Source: Zoogloeaceae bacterium
GTDB taxonomy: Bacteria > Pseudomonadota > Gammaproteobacteria > Burkholderiales > Rhodocyclaceae
Assembly: GCA_024235595.1 (NCBI GenBank)
Contig: JACKMC010000001.1
Location: 248,001 to 312,000 of the forward strand
DNA: 64,000 nucleotides
Direction: 5' to 3'
Part shown: in pieces, positions 26,031 through 34,199 of the stretch
Numbering within the stretch: the stretch's first letter is position 1
How the letters are laid out: each line of letters begins with the position of its first letter
The notes under the pieces: generated by a model
The model's database searches: none
Told to the model about the DNA's origin: nothing
Seen by the model: only the letters and a program-made list of their open reading frames with translations
Made by a program: the position numbers and the translations under genes

Positions 26031-26933
26031 TTAGCTCTTGACGTCCATCGCCGAGCGCAGGCTGTCGGACAACAGGTTGAAGGAGATCGAGGTGATGAAG
26101 ATCATCACCCCGGGCAGCGCCGCCACCAGCGGCTGGCTGTAGATCGCGGTGCGCAAGGTGTTGAGCATCAGGCCCCACTCCGGCTCGGGCGGACGTACGC
26201 CGAGGCCGAGGAAGGACAGGCCCGAGGCGAGAATCATCGATACCGCGATGAGGCTGGTGGCGAAGACGAAGATCGGTCCCAGCACATTGCCCAGCACGTG
26301 CACGCGCACGATGGTGAAGGGGCCGGCACCCGAGGCGCGGGCGGCCTCCACGTAGTCGCGCCCGCGCACCTGGGTAGTGACGCTCTCGGCCACCCGCGCG
26401 ATCTGCGGAATGAAGACGATGGTGAGCGACAGCAGCGCGTTGCCGATGCCGGCGCCGAGGGCGCCAGACAGGGCGATGGCCAGCAGCACCGAGGGGAAGG
26501 CGTAGAGGATGTCGATGGTGCGCATGATCAGCGTATTCACCAGTCCGCCCGCGTAACCGGCGAGGATGCCGATGGCGCTGCCGATGACGAAGGCGATCAG
26601 CACCGGGGTGATGCCCATGAACAGCGACAGCCGGGTGCCCAGCATGAGGCGCGAGAGCATGTCGCGACCGAGCTCGTCGGCGCCCAGCGGATAGCCTTCG
26701 AAGCCGATCGGCTTGAGGCGCTTGAACATCGAGGTGGCGTAGGGGTCGGCGGGCAGCAGCTGATTGGCGAAGATCGCCATCACGATGAGGGCCAGCAGCA
26801 CCGCGCCGGCACCCAGCGCCACCGGGTCGCGCATCAATTTGGCCAGCACGCCGGACCAGAAGCCCGGCGAGCGCTCGATCGCCTCCACCTTGGTGCGCGG
26901 CTGCGGAAGCGGCAGGCTTGCAGTGGTATTCAT
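26031..26933 (-). CDS. ABC importer permease (DppC-like)
   Basis: 300 residues with six predicted membrane segments and an N-terminal 'OppC_N'-type lead. The 'PLGADELGRDMLSRLMLGTRLSLF' block near residues 81-104 is diagnostic of DppC/OppC. The EAA loop, which docks the ATPases, is visible as 'EAARASGAGPFTIVRVHVLGN'-type sequence (shortened here). The ATG at 26933 overlaps the stop of the DppB-like gene by four bases. It forms the translocation pore with the DppB-like subunit. Confidence 0.94.
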   Translation of the reverse strand: MNTTASLPLPQPRTKVEAIERSPGFWSGVLAKLMRDPVALGAGAVLLALIVMAIFANQLLPADPYATSMFKRLKPIGFEGYPLGADELGRDMLSRLMLGTRLSLFMGITPVLIAFVIGSAIGILAGYAGGLVNTLIMRTIDILYAFPSVLLAIALSGALGAGIGNALLSLTIVFIPQIARVAESVTTQVRGRDYVEAARASGAGPFTIVRVHVLGNVLGPIFVFATSLIAVSMILASGLSFLGLGVRPPEPEWGLMLNTLRTAIYSQPLVAALPGVMIFITSISFNLLSDSLRSAMDVKS

Positions 26934-27883
26934 GATCTCTGGATCCTCGGGTCAAGGGTGGTCTGCAGCACATCCACCAGCAGGTTGAGCACGACGAAGA
27001 AGGTGGCCAGCACCAGGATCGTGCCCTGCAGCAGTGGCAGGTCGCGCTGGAAAATGGCCGAATTGAGCAGCAAGCCGGTGCCCGGCCACGAGAACACCGT
27101 CTCGACCAGGATCGAGCCGCCGAGCAGGTAGCCCAGCTGCAGGCCCATCACCGCCAATGCCGTGGGGGCGGCGTTCTTCACCACGTGCATGAAGATGCCC
27201 AGGTCGGTGAGGCCCTTGGCACGCAGGCCCACCACGAACTCCTGGGCCAGGATGTCGGCCACCAGCGCCCGCACGGTGCGGGCGATGATGCCCATCGGGA
27301 TCACCGACATGGTGATCGCGGGCAGCAGCATGAACTGGATGTGGGCCCAGTCCCAGGCCCATTCGCCGGAGCCGCCGGGGCCGGCGCCGGTGGCGGGCAG
27401 CCACATCAGCCACGACGAGAAGATGATCACCAGCACCATGCCGAGCCAGTAGTGCGGCACGCTCACGCCGAGCACCGACAGCGCCGAGGCGATGCGGTCC
27501 ACCCAGGAATCGCGAAAGTAGCCGGCGACGAAGCCGAACAGGCCGCCGAACAGGAAGCCGATGAGGGTGGCCATGCAGGCGAGCATCAGGGTATTGCCGA
27601 CGGCGCGCATCACTTCGGCGGCGACCGGCCTGCCCGAGGCGATCGAGGTGCCGAGGTCGCCGTGCAGCGCACGCCAGAACCAGGTGGCGAACTGCTCGAA
27701 CCATGGCCGATCGAAGCCGTACAGCTTCATCAGCTGCTTCTGCAGCTCGATCGAGGCATCGGGCGGCAGGATGGAGACCAGCGGATCGCCGGGCGAGATA
27801 TGCACCAGCAGGAAGCAGAAAAAGGCGACGCCGATCATGATCGGGATCGTGTAGACGATGCGGCGCAGGAGATAGAAGATCAT
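26930..27883 (-). CDS. ABC importer permease (DppB-like)
   Basis: 317 residues, six membrane segments. The N-terminal 'LLRRIVYTIPIMIGVAFFCF' and 'HISPGDP' blocks and the 'LRAKGLTDLGIFMHVVKN' EAA loop identify the DppB/OppB group. It lies 94 bases after the binding-protein gene; that gap carries a GC-rich hairpin (27914-27935) of the kind that lowers transcript level of membrane subunits relative to the binding protein (inference). Confidence 0.94.
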   Translation of the reverse strand: MIFYLLRRIVYTIPIMIGVAFFCFLLVHISPGDPLVSILPPDASIELQKQLMKLYGFDRPWFEQFATWFWRALHGDLGTSIASGRPVAAEVMRAVGNTLMLACMATLIGFLFGGLFGFVAGYFRDSWVDRIASALSVLGVSVPHYWLGMVLVIIFSSWLMWLPATGAGPGGSGEWAWDWAHIQFMLLPAITMSVIPMGIIARTVRALVADILAQEFVVGLRAKGLTDLGIFMHVVKNAAPTALAVMGLQLGYLLGGSILVETVFSWPGTGLLLNSAIFQRDLPLLQGTILVLATFFVVLNLLVDVLQTTLDPRIQRS

Positions 27884-27913
27884 CGCTCGGCCCTGTGGGT
27901 CCTTGGGTTGAAA

Positions 27914-27935
27914 CCGCCGGCGCGCCGGCCGGCGG
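27914..27935 (-). other. GC-rich stem-loop between binding-protein and permease genes
   Basis: CCGCCGG / CCGGCGG separated by 8 bases, lying in the 94-base gap downstream of the binding-protein stop. No T tract follows, so it is more likely an mRNA stabilising or processing structure than a full terminator. Confidence 0.4.
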
Positions 27936-27977
27936 CAGATCCGGTTCGCGCCCCGTGCCGGCGGCGCGCCGGGACGA

Positions 27978-29645
27978 TCAGTCCATCTTCATCGTGGCGA
28001 TGTCGATGAACCAGCTCTTGGGTTGCACTACGTTCCTGACCTTGGCCGACATGGCGCGCGGGCCGACGTCGTGGGCCACGAAGATGAACGGCGCTTCTTC
28101 CACGATGCGGGCGTGCAGCCTGGCCAGCGCGGCATCGCGGGCCTTGTCGTCGAAACTGGTGCGCGCGGTGGCGACCAGGGCGTCGAACTCCTCATTGCCG
28201 AAGTAGCCCCAGTTGTTCGAGACCGGCGGGAAGGTCTTGGTGCTGACGAAGCGCACCATGGCGAAGAACGGGTCCATCGCCGCGGCCGACACATTGATGC
28301 CGTTGGCGCCGTTGGCCGACGCGTCCTTGGCGCCCTTGCGCCAGTTGGTGAACAGCGTGTTCCACTCCAGCACTTCGAGCTGTACGTCGAAGTGGCACTG
28401 CTTGAGGCTTTCCTGGATGTACTCGTTCATCGGCAGCGGTTGCATCTGCCCCGAGCCCGAGGCCGAAACCTGGATCTTCACCTTGAGCGGCTTGTCGGCG
28501 GTGTGGCCGGCCTCGACCATCATCGCGGTCGCGGTCTTGGGGTCGAACTTGATGTCGAAGCTGGGATTGCCCCACCACGGATGGTCGGGCGAGACGATGC
28601 CCTTGGCTTCACCCATCATGCCGCCGAGAAAGGCCTTCAGTTCGCTGCGGTTGATGCACAGGTTGGCGGCCTGGCGCACCCGCTTGTCGAGCCACGGCGA
28701 GCCCTCGGCAAAGGACAGCTGCCACGGCCAGATGTGCGGCTGCGGGTTGGAGTAGATCTTGAAGCCGCGGCTCCTGATCTGTTCCATGGCGTCGGGTGCC
28801 GGCGCCTCGATCCAGTCAACCTGGCCCGACAGCAGGGCGGCGGTGCGGGCGTTGGCTTCGGGCAGCGGCAGCATCACCACCTTGTCGATGGTGGGCCGGC
28901 GCTTGGGGTCCCAGTAGGCGGCGTTCTTGACCAGCTCGAGACGCTCGCGCGGCGCAAAGGCCGACATCTTGAAGGGGCCGGTACCCGAGGCGTCGGCGGC
29001 GAAGGCGGTCCACGCCTTCTTGGCGCGTTCGGCCGGATCGGTCACCGCCGCATCGACCGCCTTGTACTTGGCTTCCCACTGGGCCGGCGAGGCGATGAAC
29101 AGGTTGGTGAGGTTGATCGGCAGGAAGGCATCCGGCTCGGAGGACGTCAGCTCGACGGTAAGCTCGTCGATCTTGCGGGCGCTGCGCAGGGTGGGCATGC
29201 GCGAGGCGGTCACGCCGACCTGGCTGGCGTCGAAGTGCCTGGCGGTCTTGTCCAGCACCTTCTGCACGTTCCACACCACCGCGTCTGCGTTGAAGGCCGA
29301 GCCGTCGTGGAACTTCACGCCCGGGCGCAGCTTGAACACCCACTTGGTCTTGTCCTTGGCGTCCACCGCCCAGGAGGTGGCGAGGTCGGGGATGATCACG
29401 CTGGCCGCATCCGCCTTCGACAGATCCCACTGGGTCAGCGAGTCGTACATCGGGATGCCGGTGAAACGGTTGCCCTCGAAGCCCTGGTCGGGCTGGCCCA
29501 GCGTGCGAGGGATGTCGGCCGCGGTCATGCCGATGCGCAGCACCTTTTCCTGCGCCATGACGGCGCCCGAGGCGAAGGACAGGGCGAGCAGCGTGCTGCC
29601 GACGAGAGCACCGAGCCCGCGGGTGCGCAAATTTGGTTTGCTCAT
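27978..29645 (-). CDS. ABC importer periplasmic substrate-binding protein (SBP_bac_5)
   Basis: 555 residues, family 5 extracellular solute-binding protein (peptides, opines, glutathione and other amides). A Sec signal peptide ends near 'GAVMAQEK' (about residue 33). Family blocks: 'DLATSWAVDAKDKTKWVFKL', then 'LRPGVKFHDGSAFNADAVVW', 'GTGPFKM' and 'VRQAANLCINRSEL'. ATG 29645 has AGAGGA at 9 bases. First gene of the operon and transcribed divergently from the LysR gene across 342 bases, which should hold its regulated promoter. The ligand is not predictable in detail; the downstream amidase and carbamoylase suggest an amide or ureido compound. Confidence 0.93.
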   Translation of the reverse strand: MSKPNLRTRGLGALVGSTLLALSFASGAVMAQEKVLRIGMTAADIPRTLGQPDQGFEGNRFTGIPMYDSLTQWDLSKADAASVIIPDLATSWAVDAKDKTKWVFKLRPGVKFHDGSAFNADAVVWNVQKVLDKTARHFDASQVGVTASRMPTLRSARKIDELTVELTSSEPDAFLPINLTNLFIASPAQWEAKYKAVDAAVTDPAERAKKAWTAFAADASGTGPFKMSAFAPRERLELVKNAAYWDPKRRPTIDKVVMLPLPEANARTAALLSGQVDWIEAPAPDAMEQIRSRGFKIYSNPQPHIWPWQLSFAEGSPWLDKRVRQAANLCINRSELKAFLGGMMGEAKGIVSPDHPWWGNPSFDIKFDPKTATAMMVEAGHTADKPLKVKIQVSASGSGQMQPLPMNEYIQESLKQCHFDVQLEVLEWNTLFTNWRKGAKDASANGANGINVSAAAMDPFFAMVRFVSTKTFPPVSNNWGYFGNEEFDALVATARTSFDDKARDAALARLHARIVEEAPFIFVAHDVGPRAMSAKVRNVVQPKSWFIDIATMKMD

Positions 29646-29987
29646 GGATGAATCCTCTGTGGGTTTGTGGTCAATGGGTAAGCGGGCCAGCACCGTCCAT
29701 GGCAAGACGCATGCCAGAATCGGGCTGGCGTATCTGTTGGTCCGTATGTCGATGTTTCTGCGGCATTCGTCGGTCGGTCGAAAAAACCGTTTCTCGATAC
29801 GGGATCGGATTTCGTCTGAAGGGAAAAGAGCGCATGCACCAATCTGGGGCGTTCCGGTCGATTCAGCCCGGATCCGCCTCCAGCAAGCGCTGCCGGGTGC
29901 GTGAGACAAACCTTATAGGCTGCGTAGGGGTGCAAAAAACTACAAATAGCGAAAGCATGGTTTCGATTTTGTGAAACAATCGCCGCC
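29646..29987. other. Divergent intergenic region between LysR regulator and ABC operon
   Basis: 342 bases without a gene, AT-richer than its surroundings. Contains overlapping palindromes at 29950-29977 next to the regulator start, and AT-rich runs around 29780-29825 that could contain promoters for either direction. No consensus promoter could be fixed by eye. Confidence 0.55.
29950..29977. promoter_or_regulatory. Overlapping palindromes, candidate LysR-type binding site
   Basis: CGAAA-N6-TTTCG (29950-29965) overlaps GTTTC-N8-GAAAC (29960-29977), ending 10 bases before the LysR ATG. LysR-type regulators bind T-N11-A palindromes at their own divergent promoters. Assignment is inference. Confidence 0.45.
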
Positions 29988-30914
29988 ATGAAAGCCCGCG
30001 CCCTGCTCAACACCCTCGCCGAAGCAGACCTGCGTCTGCTGCGCATCTTCGTCGCCATCGCCGAGTCGGGCGGCCTCGCCGCGGCCGAGCTGCGGCTCAA
30101 CATCAGCCGCTCGGTCATCAGCCGTCATCTCAAGGACCTGGAGACGCGGCTCGGCGTGCGGCTGTGCGAACGCGGCCGCTCGGGCTTTGCGCTGACCGAG
30201 GAAGGCGCCACCGTGCTCGACGCCACCCGGCGGCTGTTCTCGCAGATCGAAGGCTTCCGGCGCGAGGTCACCGGCCTGCACGGCGACATGCGCGGCGAGC
30301 TCAACCTGGCGGTGTTCGACAAGTTCGTCACCAATCCCGGCTGCCACTTGGCCGAGGCCATCGCCGCCTTCGGCGCCGCGGCCCCCGGGGTAAGCATCAA
30401 CCTGCATGTGTCGGGCACCATCGCCATCGAGAAGGGCCTGCTCGAAGGCCAGATCCAGGCCGCCATCCACCCCTTTCACCGCGCCAGCGAGAGCCTGCGC
30501 AGCTGGCACCTGTTCTCCGAGCAGATGTGGCTCTACGGCTCGCCCGAGCACCCGCTGCTGCGCGACGGCGGCCAGCCCGACGAGGCGGCGCTGCGGGCGG
30601 CGGACTTCGTCGGCCTGGGCTACCACTCGCCCAACATGGAGCACTTCTGGCGCCTCGGCCTGCAGCCCGCGGCGCGCGCCCACGAGCAGGAAGGCAGCGT
30701 GGTGCTGATCCGCTCCGGGCGCTATCTGGGCTTTTTGCCGGAGCACTACGCGCAGTCCTTCGAGCAGGCCGGCACCCTGCGCCGCATCCCCTCCGACACC
30801 CTGCAATACCGCTGCGAGTGGGGCGTTTCCATCGCCCGCACGCCGCCGCCGGGCCGCATCGCACGGCACTTCACCTCCCTGCTGCGCGAGATGCACGAGC
30901 AGAACGAGCACTGA
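29988..30914 (+). CDS. LysR-family transcriptional regulator
   Basis: 308 residues. N-terminal helix-turn-helix (about 15-75): 'LRLLRIFVAIAESGGLAAAE' followed by 'LNISRSVISRHLKDLETRLG', then the linker helix and a substrate-binding co-inducer domain. In most LysR proteins the recognition helix reads 'SQPAVSRQI'; here it is 'SRSVISRHL'. Divergent from the ABC operon, so the expected target is the importer/amidase operon, perhaps also the aminotransferase genes. The ligand is unknown. Confidence 0.93.
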   Translation: MKARALLNTLAEADLRLLRIFVAIAESGGLAAAELRLNISRSVISRHLKDLETRLGVRLCERGRSGFALTEEGATVLDATRRLFSQIEGFRREVTGLHGDMRGELNLAVFDKFVTNPGCHLAEAIAAFGAAAPGVSINLHVSGTIAIEKGLLEGQIQAAIHPFHRASESLRSWHLFSEQMWLYGSPEHPLLRDGGQPDEAALRAADFVGLGYHSPNMEHFWRLGLQPAARAHEQEGSVVLIRSGRYLGFLPEHYAQSFEQAGTLRRIPSDTLQYRCEWGVSIARTPPPGRIARHFTSLLREMHEQNEH

Positions 30915-31085
30915 GCCGCACGGGGTCGTTCACCCGCCGTCCACATCGGCCGGGCTGCGGACCCGGATGCGGCAAGCGCTGCAACAGGGCCGCCGCAGGC
31001 ATACTGTGGGGCGTGAATCCTCGCCCGGCCGCGACCGGCGGCGATCAGCGAGGCGCACGTTCTGCGCCGCCGACAGGGGCCCGCC

Positions 31086-31685
31086 ATGAACCCGAGAATC
31101 AACGAACTCGTCGAGCGCATCCGCCGCCTCGAGGACGAGATCGAGCAGGAGCTGCAGCGCCGCCGCGAAGAGCTGAACGCGGATTTCGAGCACAGGCGCA
31201 TCCGCTTCGAGCAGGACGTGCTCGAGCAGCAACGCCGCTTCAGGACCGGGCTGCTCAAGTACATCCTCGGCGCCCGCCTGCGCCACATCATCACCGCGCC
31301 GATCATCTACGCGGTGTTCTTTCCGCTGCTGCTCACCGATATCGCGGTCACCCTCTACCAGTCCATCTGCTTCCCGCTCTACGGCATCGCCCGCGTACGC
31401 CGCCGCGACTACCTGGTCTTCGACCGCAACCACCTCGGCTACCTCAACCTCATCGAGAAGATCAACTGCGCCTACTGCTCATACGGCAACGGCCTCGCCG
31501 CCTACATCCGCGAAGTGCTCGGCCGCACCGAACAGTTCTGGTGCCCGATCAAGCACTCACGGCGCGTGCTGCAGGCGCACCCGTACTACGGCAGGTTTGT
31601 GGATTTCGGCGATGGCGAGGGGTATCGGCGCGAGTTGAAGGCGCTGCGCGAGGAGCTGGCGGGGCTGGGGGGTGAGGGGGAGTAG
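31086..31685 (+). CDS. Conserved membrane-associated hypothetical protein with Cys motif
   Basis: 199 residues. Residues 1-52 form a charged coiled coil ('VERIRRLEDEIEQELQRRRE'), followed by one or two hydrophobic segments (about 66-101). The C-terminal half has a striking 'NCAYCSYGNG' (C128, C131) and 'FWCPIKHSRR' (C153) pattern that could bind a metal or form a disulphide. I recognise it only as a conserved unknown of betaproteobacteria. ATG 31086 starts MNPRINELVE. It is flanked upstream by the LysR gene and downstream by an insertion sequence whose left end lies 60 bases past its stop. No function is proposed. Confidence 0.75.
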   Translation: MNPRINELVERIRRLEDEIEQELQRRREELNADFEHRRIRFEQDVLEQQRRFRTGLLKYILGARLRHIITAPIIYAVFFPLLLTDIAVTLYQSICFPLYGIARVRRRDYLVFDRNHLGYLNLIEKINCAYCSYGNGLAAYIREVLGRTEQFWCPIKHSRRVLQAHPYYGRFVDFGDGEGYRRELKALREELAGLGGEGE

Positions 31686-31745
31686 TTGGTGAGGCGTTGC
31701 GGGACCAGGCGCAGAACTTAGTTTGCTCCTATTGACGGGGCTGGC

Positions 31746-32910
31746 TAGTGTAGTGCTTCATAATTAATGAAACTTAAAAATCTTCTCTCTGTCTGAGTTG
31801 GGATTGCCCAGACAGGAGTCCAGTGATGCGGGTAGCGGCGACGATCGAACTGAATGCGGATGAAGAGAAGGCGCTGAAGCGACTGGCGCGCTCGAACACC
31901 ACGAGCGTGCGGCTGGCACGCCGGGCGTGCATTGTGTTGTTGGCTGCGCAGGGCCTGGAGAATCAGGCCATTGCAGCGCAGTTGAAGATCGGCCGTGTGC
32001 AGGTGGGTCGCTGGCGGGAGCGCTACGCGCAAGGTGGCCTTGCGGCTATCGAGCAGGACCTGCCCCGTAGCGGGCGCAAGAGCGTGGTAGATGCGGCAGA
32101 GATCGTGCGGCGCACGACCCAGACCTTGCCGGCGACGGCCACTCAGTGGAGCACGCGCACCCTTGCCCGCGAAGCGGGTGTGAGCGACACCACGGTGCTT
32201 CGGATCTGGCGGGCACATGGCCTGAAGCCCCATCTTGTTCGCGGCTTCAAGATCTCGCGCGACCCGAAGTTTGTCGAAAAGCTCGAAGACGTGGTGGGGC
32301 TGTACATGTCACCGCCTGAACATGCGCTGGTGTTGTGCTGCGATGAGAAGAGTCAGGTGCAGGCGCTCGACCGTACCCAGCCCGGCCTGCCATTGAAAAA
32401 GGGCCGTGCGCAGACGATGACGCACGATTACAAGCGCAACGGCACGACGACCTTGTTTGCAGCGCTCAACGTTCTGGACGGCAAAGTCATCGCACAGTGT
32501 CAGCAGCGCCACACCCACACCGAGTGGTTGAAGTTCCTGAAGAAAATCGACCGCGAAACCCCCAAGGGCAAGGCGTTGCACCTGATCGCCGACAACTACG
32601 CCACGCATAAACACCCCAGTGTCCAGCAGTGGCTCGACAAGCATCCACGCTTCACGATGCATTTCACGCCCACCTCTGCCTCGTGGCTGAACATGGTCGA
32701 GCGCTTCTTCCGCGACATCACCACCGAACGGCTACGCCGCGGCGTGTTCACCAGCGTACCAGAGTTGGTCGCCGCGATCGATGAATACATCGCACATCAC
32801 AACACCAAACCAAAGCCGTTCATCTGGACCAAGAGCGCCCGCGACATCCTCGAGAAGGTGATTCGGGCCAATAGGCGCTTAAGTTCCAAACAGAATGAAG
32901 CACTACACTA
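31746..32910 (+). mobile_element. IS630-family insertion sequence, intact
   Basis: Terminal inverted repeats GTGTAGTGCTTCAT (from 31748) and ATGAAGCACTACAC (to 32908) match perfectly, flanked by the TA dinucleotide duplication typical of IS630/Tc1 elements (31746-31747 and 32909-32910). With the shared TAG the visible repeat extends to 17 bases. The single transposase gene is complete and keeps its acidic triad, so the element may still be active. Confidence 0.93.
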
Positions 32911-32911
32911 G
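31826..32911 (+). CDS. IS630-family transposase
   Basis: 361 residues. N-terminal helix-turn-helix (Homeodomain-like; 'ENQAIAAQLKIGRVQVGRWRE' region), then the DDE catalytic core: first Asp in 'VLCCDEKSQVQ', second in 'LIADNYATHKH', and Glu in 'SASWLNMVERFF', a DD34E-type spacing. GGAG lies 8 bases before the ATG at 31826; a GTG directly before it (31823) is also in frame. Its last codons run through the right inverted repeat, and the TAG stop is made of the duplicated TA plus the next flanking G, so the stop depends on where the element inserted. Confidence 0.95.
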   Translation: MRVAATIELNADEEKALKRLARSNTTSVRLARRACIVLLAAQGLENQAIAAQLKIGRVQVGRWRERYAQGGLAAIEQDLPRSGRKSVVDAAEIVRRTTQTLPATATQWSTRTLAREAGVSDTTVLRIWRAHGLKPHLVRGFKISRDPKFVEKLEDVVGLYMSPPEHALVLCCDEKSQVQALDRTQPGLPLKKGRAQTMTHDYKRNGTTTLFAALNVLDGKVIAQCQQRHTHTEWLKFLKKIDRETPKGKALHLIADNYATHKHPSVQQWLDKHPRFTMHFTPTSASWLNMVERFFRDITTERLRRGVFTSVPELVAAIDEYIAHHNTKPKPFIWTKSARDILEKVIRANRRLSSKQNEALH

Positions 32912-33007
32912 TGGGTAAGCCCTCGCCTTTGAGATGCCGGGGGCTTGATACGACAGACAGCAACGAGGTAATGCGCTTGGTGGCACCGGGTAGAACAATT
33001 TGCCACA

Positions 33008-33026
33008 AGCAATACGAATCGTTATC
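33008..33026. promoter_or_regulatory. Fur-box-like sequence before the iron uptake genes
   Basis: AGCAATACGAATCGTTATC agrees with the 19-base Fur consensus at 12 positions and lies about 30 bases before the cupredoxin gene start. The iron function of the operon supports it; the match alone is modest. Confidence 0.45.
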
Positions 33027-33054
33027 AGTCGTGATAGTAAAAACGGAGCCTGCC

Positions 33055-33372
33055 ATGAAGCACCTTCTCGCCCTCTGCCTCGCCCTTCCGCTTGCCGCCT
33101 TTGCCGCCATCCCGGAGATCGCACTCAGCATTAAGGACCACCGTTTCACTCCCGAAGAAATTCGCGTTCCGGCCGGCGTCAAGGTCAAGCTCCTGGTGCA
33201 TAACGAGGACAGCACGCCCGAAGAATTCGAGAGCCATCAACTCAACCGCGAGAAGGTCATCGCCGCCGGCAGCGCCGCGAGCATCTTCATCGGCCCGCTC
33301 AAACCCGGCAAATACGCCTTCGTCGGCGAATTTCATGAAAAGACCGCGCACGGTGTGGTCATCGCGGAGTAA
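33055..33372 (+). CDS. Periplasmic cupredoxin-domain protein of the iron uptake pair
   Basis: 105 residues with a Sec signal peptide (cleavage after 'LAAFAA', about residue 18) and one cupredoxin-like domain. His residues in 'FESHQL' and 'GEFHEKTAHG' can bind metal; there is no cysteine, so it is not a classic blue copper protein but resembles the cupredoxin domains of EfeO/P19-type iron proteins. It lies 5 bases before the FTR1 permease gene, a pairing seen in bacterial iron uptake systems. It probably hands ferrous or ferric iron to the permease (inference). Confidence 0.88.
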   Translation: MKHLLALCLALPLAAFAAIPEIALSIKDHRFTPEEIRVPAGVKVKLLVHNEDSTPEEFESHQLNREKVIAAGSAASIFIGPLKPGKYAFVGEFHEKTAHGVVIAE

Positions 33373-33377
33373 CGACC

Positions 33378-34199
33378 ATGCTCGGCGCCGCGATCATAGT
33401 CTTCCGCGAATCCCTCGAGGCCGCGTTGCTAATCGGCATCATCGCCGCCGCGGCGCGAAACCTACCAAGGCGCAACCGCTGGTTGGCGGCGGGCATCGCG
33501 GCAGGCATCGCAGGCGCCTTCGTGGTCGCCGGCTTCACCAGCACCATCGGCGAGTTCGCCGATGGCGTCGGCCAGGAGTTACTCAATGCAGGCGTCCTGG
33601 GCCTCGCCGTGCTGATGCTCGCCTGGCACAACATCTGGATGACCCAGCACGCGCGCCAGATGATCTCCAACGCCCGCTCGGTGGTGCAGGAAGTGGCCGA
33701 CGGCAAGCGTGCGCTCTCGACAATCGCCCTGGTGATTGCGCTCGCCGTACTGCGCGAGGGCGCGGAAACCGTGCTTTTCCTCTACGGCATTGCGTCGCAG
33801 GGCGAAACCACGGTCCAAGTGCTGACCGGTGGTGCACTCGGCCTCAGTGCCGGGGCGCTGGTGGGCGCCGCGCTCTACAAGGGCCTGCTGCGCATCCCGG
33901 TACGCTGGTTCTTCACCGTCACGGCTGCAATGGTGCTCTTCATCGCCGCCGGCATGGCTGGGCAGATGGCACGTTTTCTCATCCAGGGCGACATCATCCC
34001 GGCCATCGCCAGCCCGATCTGGGATACCTCCCGGTTGCTCTCCGACACCTCCACCCTCGGCACCCTGCTGCATGTGCTCGCCGGCTATGACGCCCGGCCA
34101 AGCGCCATGCAGGCGCTCTTCTACATCAGCGCGTTGGCAATCATCGTCATCGGCATGCGCCTTGCGCGTCCGCAGCCGGCAAGGGTTGGTGTGGCGTAA
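33378..34199 (+). CDS. FTR1-family iron permease
   Basis: 273 residues, seven predicted membrane helices. The two REXXE iron-binding motifs are present: 'RESLE' at residues 10-14 and 'REGAE' at 126-130. This is the EfeU/Ftr1p type that moves iron across the inner membrane. The upstream periplasmic cupredoxin protein is the likely partner; EfeO and the haem peroxidase EfeB are not present, so this is a reduced system. Translation probably follows directly from the cupredoxin gene (5-base gap). A Fur-like site precedes the pair. The left flank is an IS630 element. Confidence 0.94.
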   Translation: MLGAAIIVFRESLEAALLIGIIAAAARNLPRRNRWLAAGIAAGIAGAFVVAGFTSTIGEFADGVGQELLNAGVLGLAVLMLAWHNIWMTQHARQMISNARSVVQEVADGKRALSTIALVIALAVLREGAETVLFLYGIASQGETTVQVLTGGALGLSAGALVGAALYKGLLRIPVRWFFTVTAAMVLFIAAGMAGQMARFLIQGDIIPAIASPIWDTSRLLSDTSTLGTLLHVLAGYDARPSAMQALFYISALAIIVIGMRLARPQPARVGVA

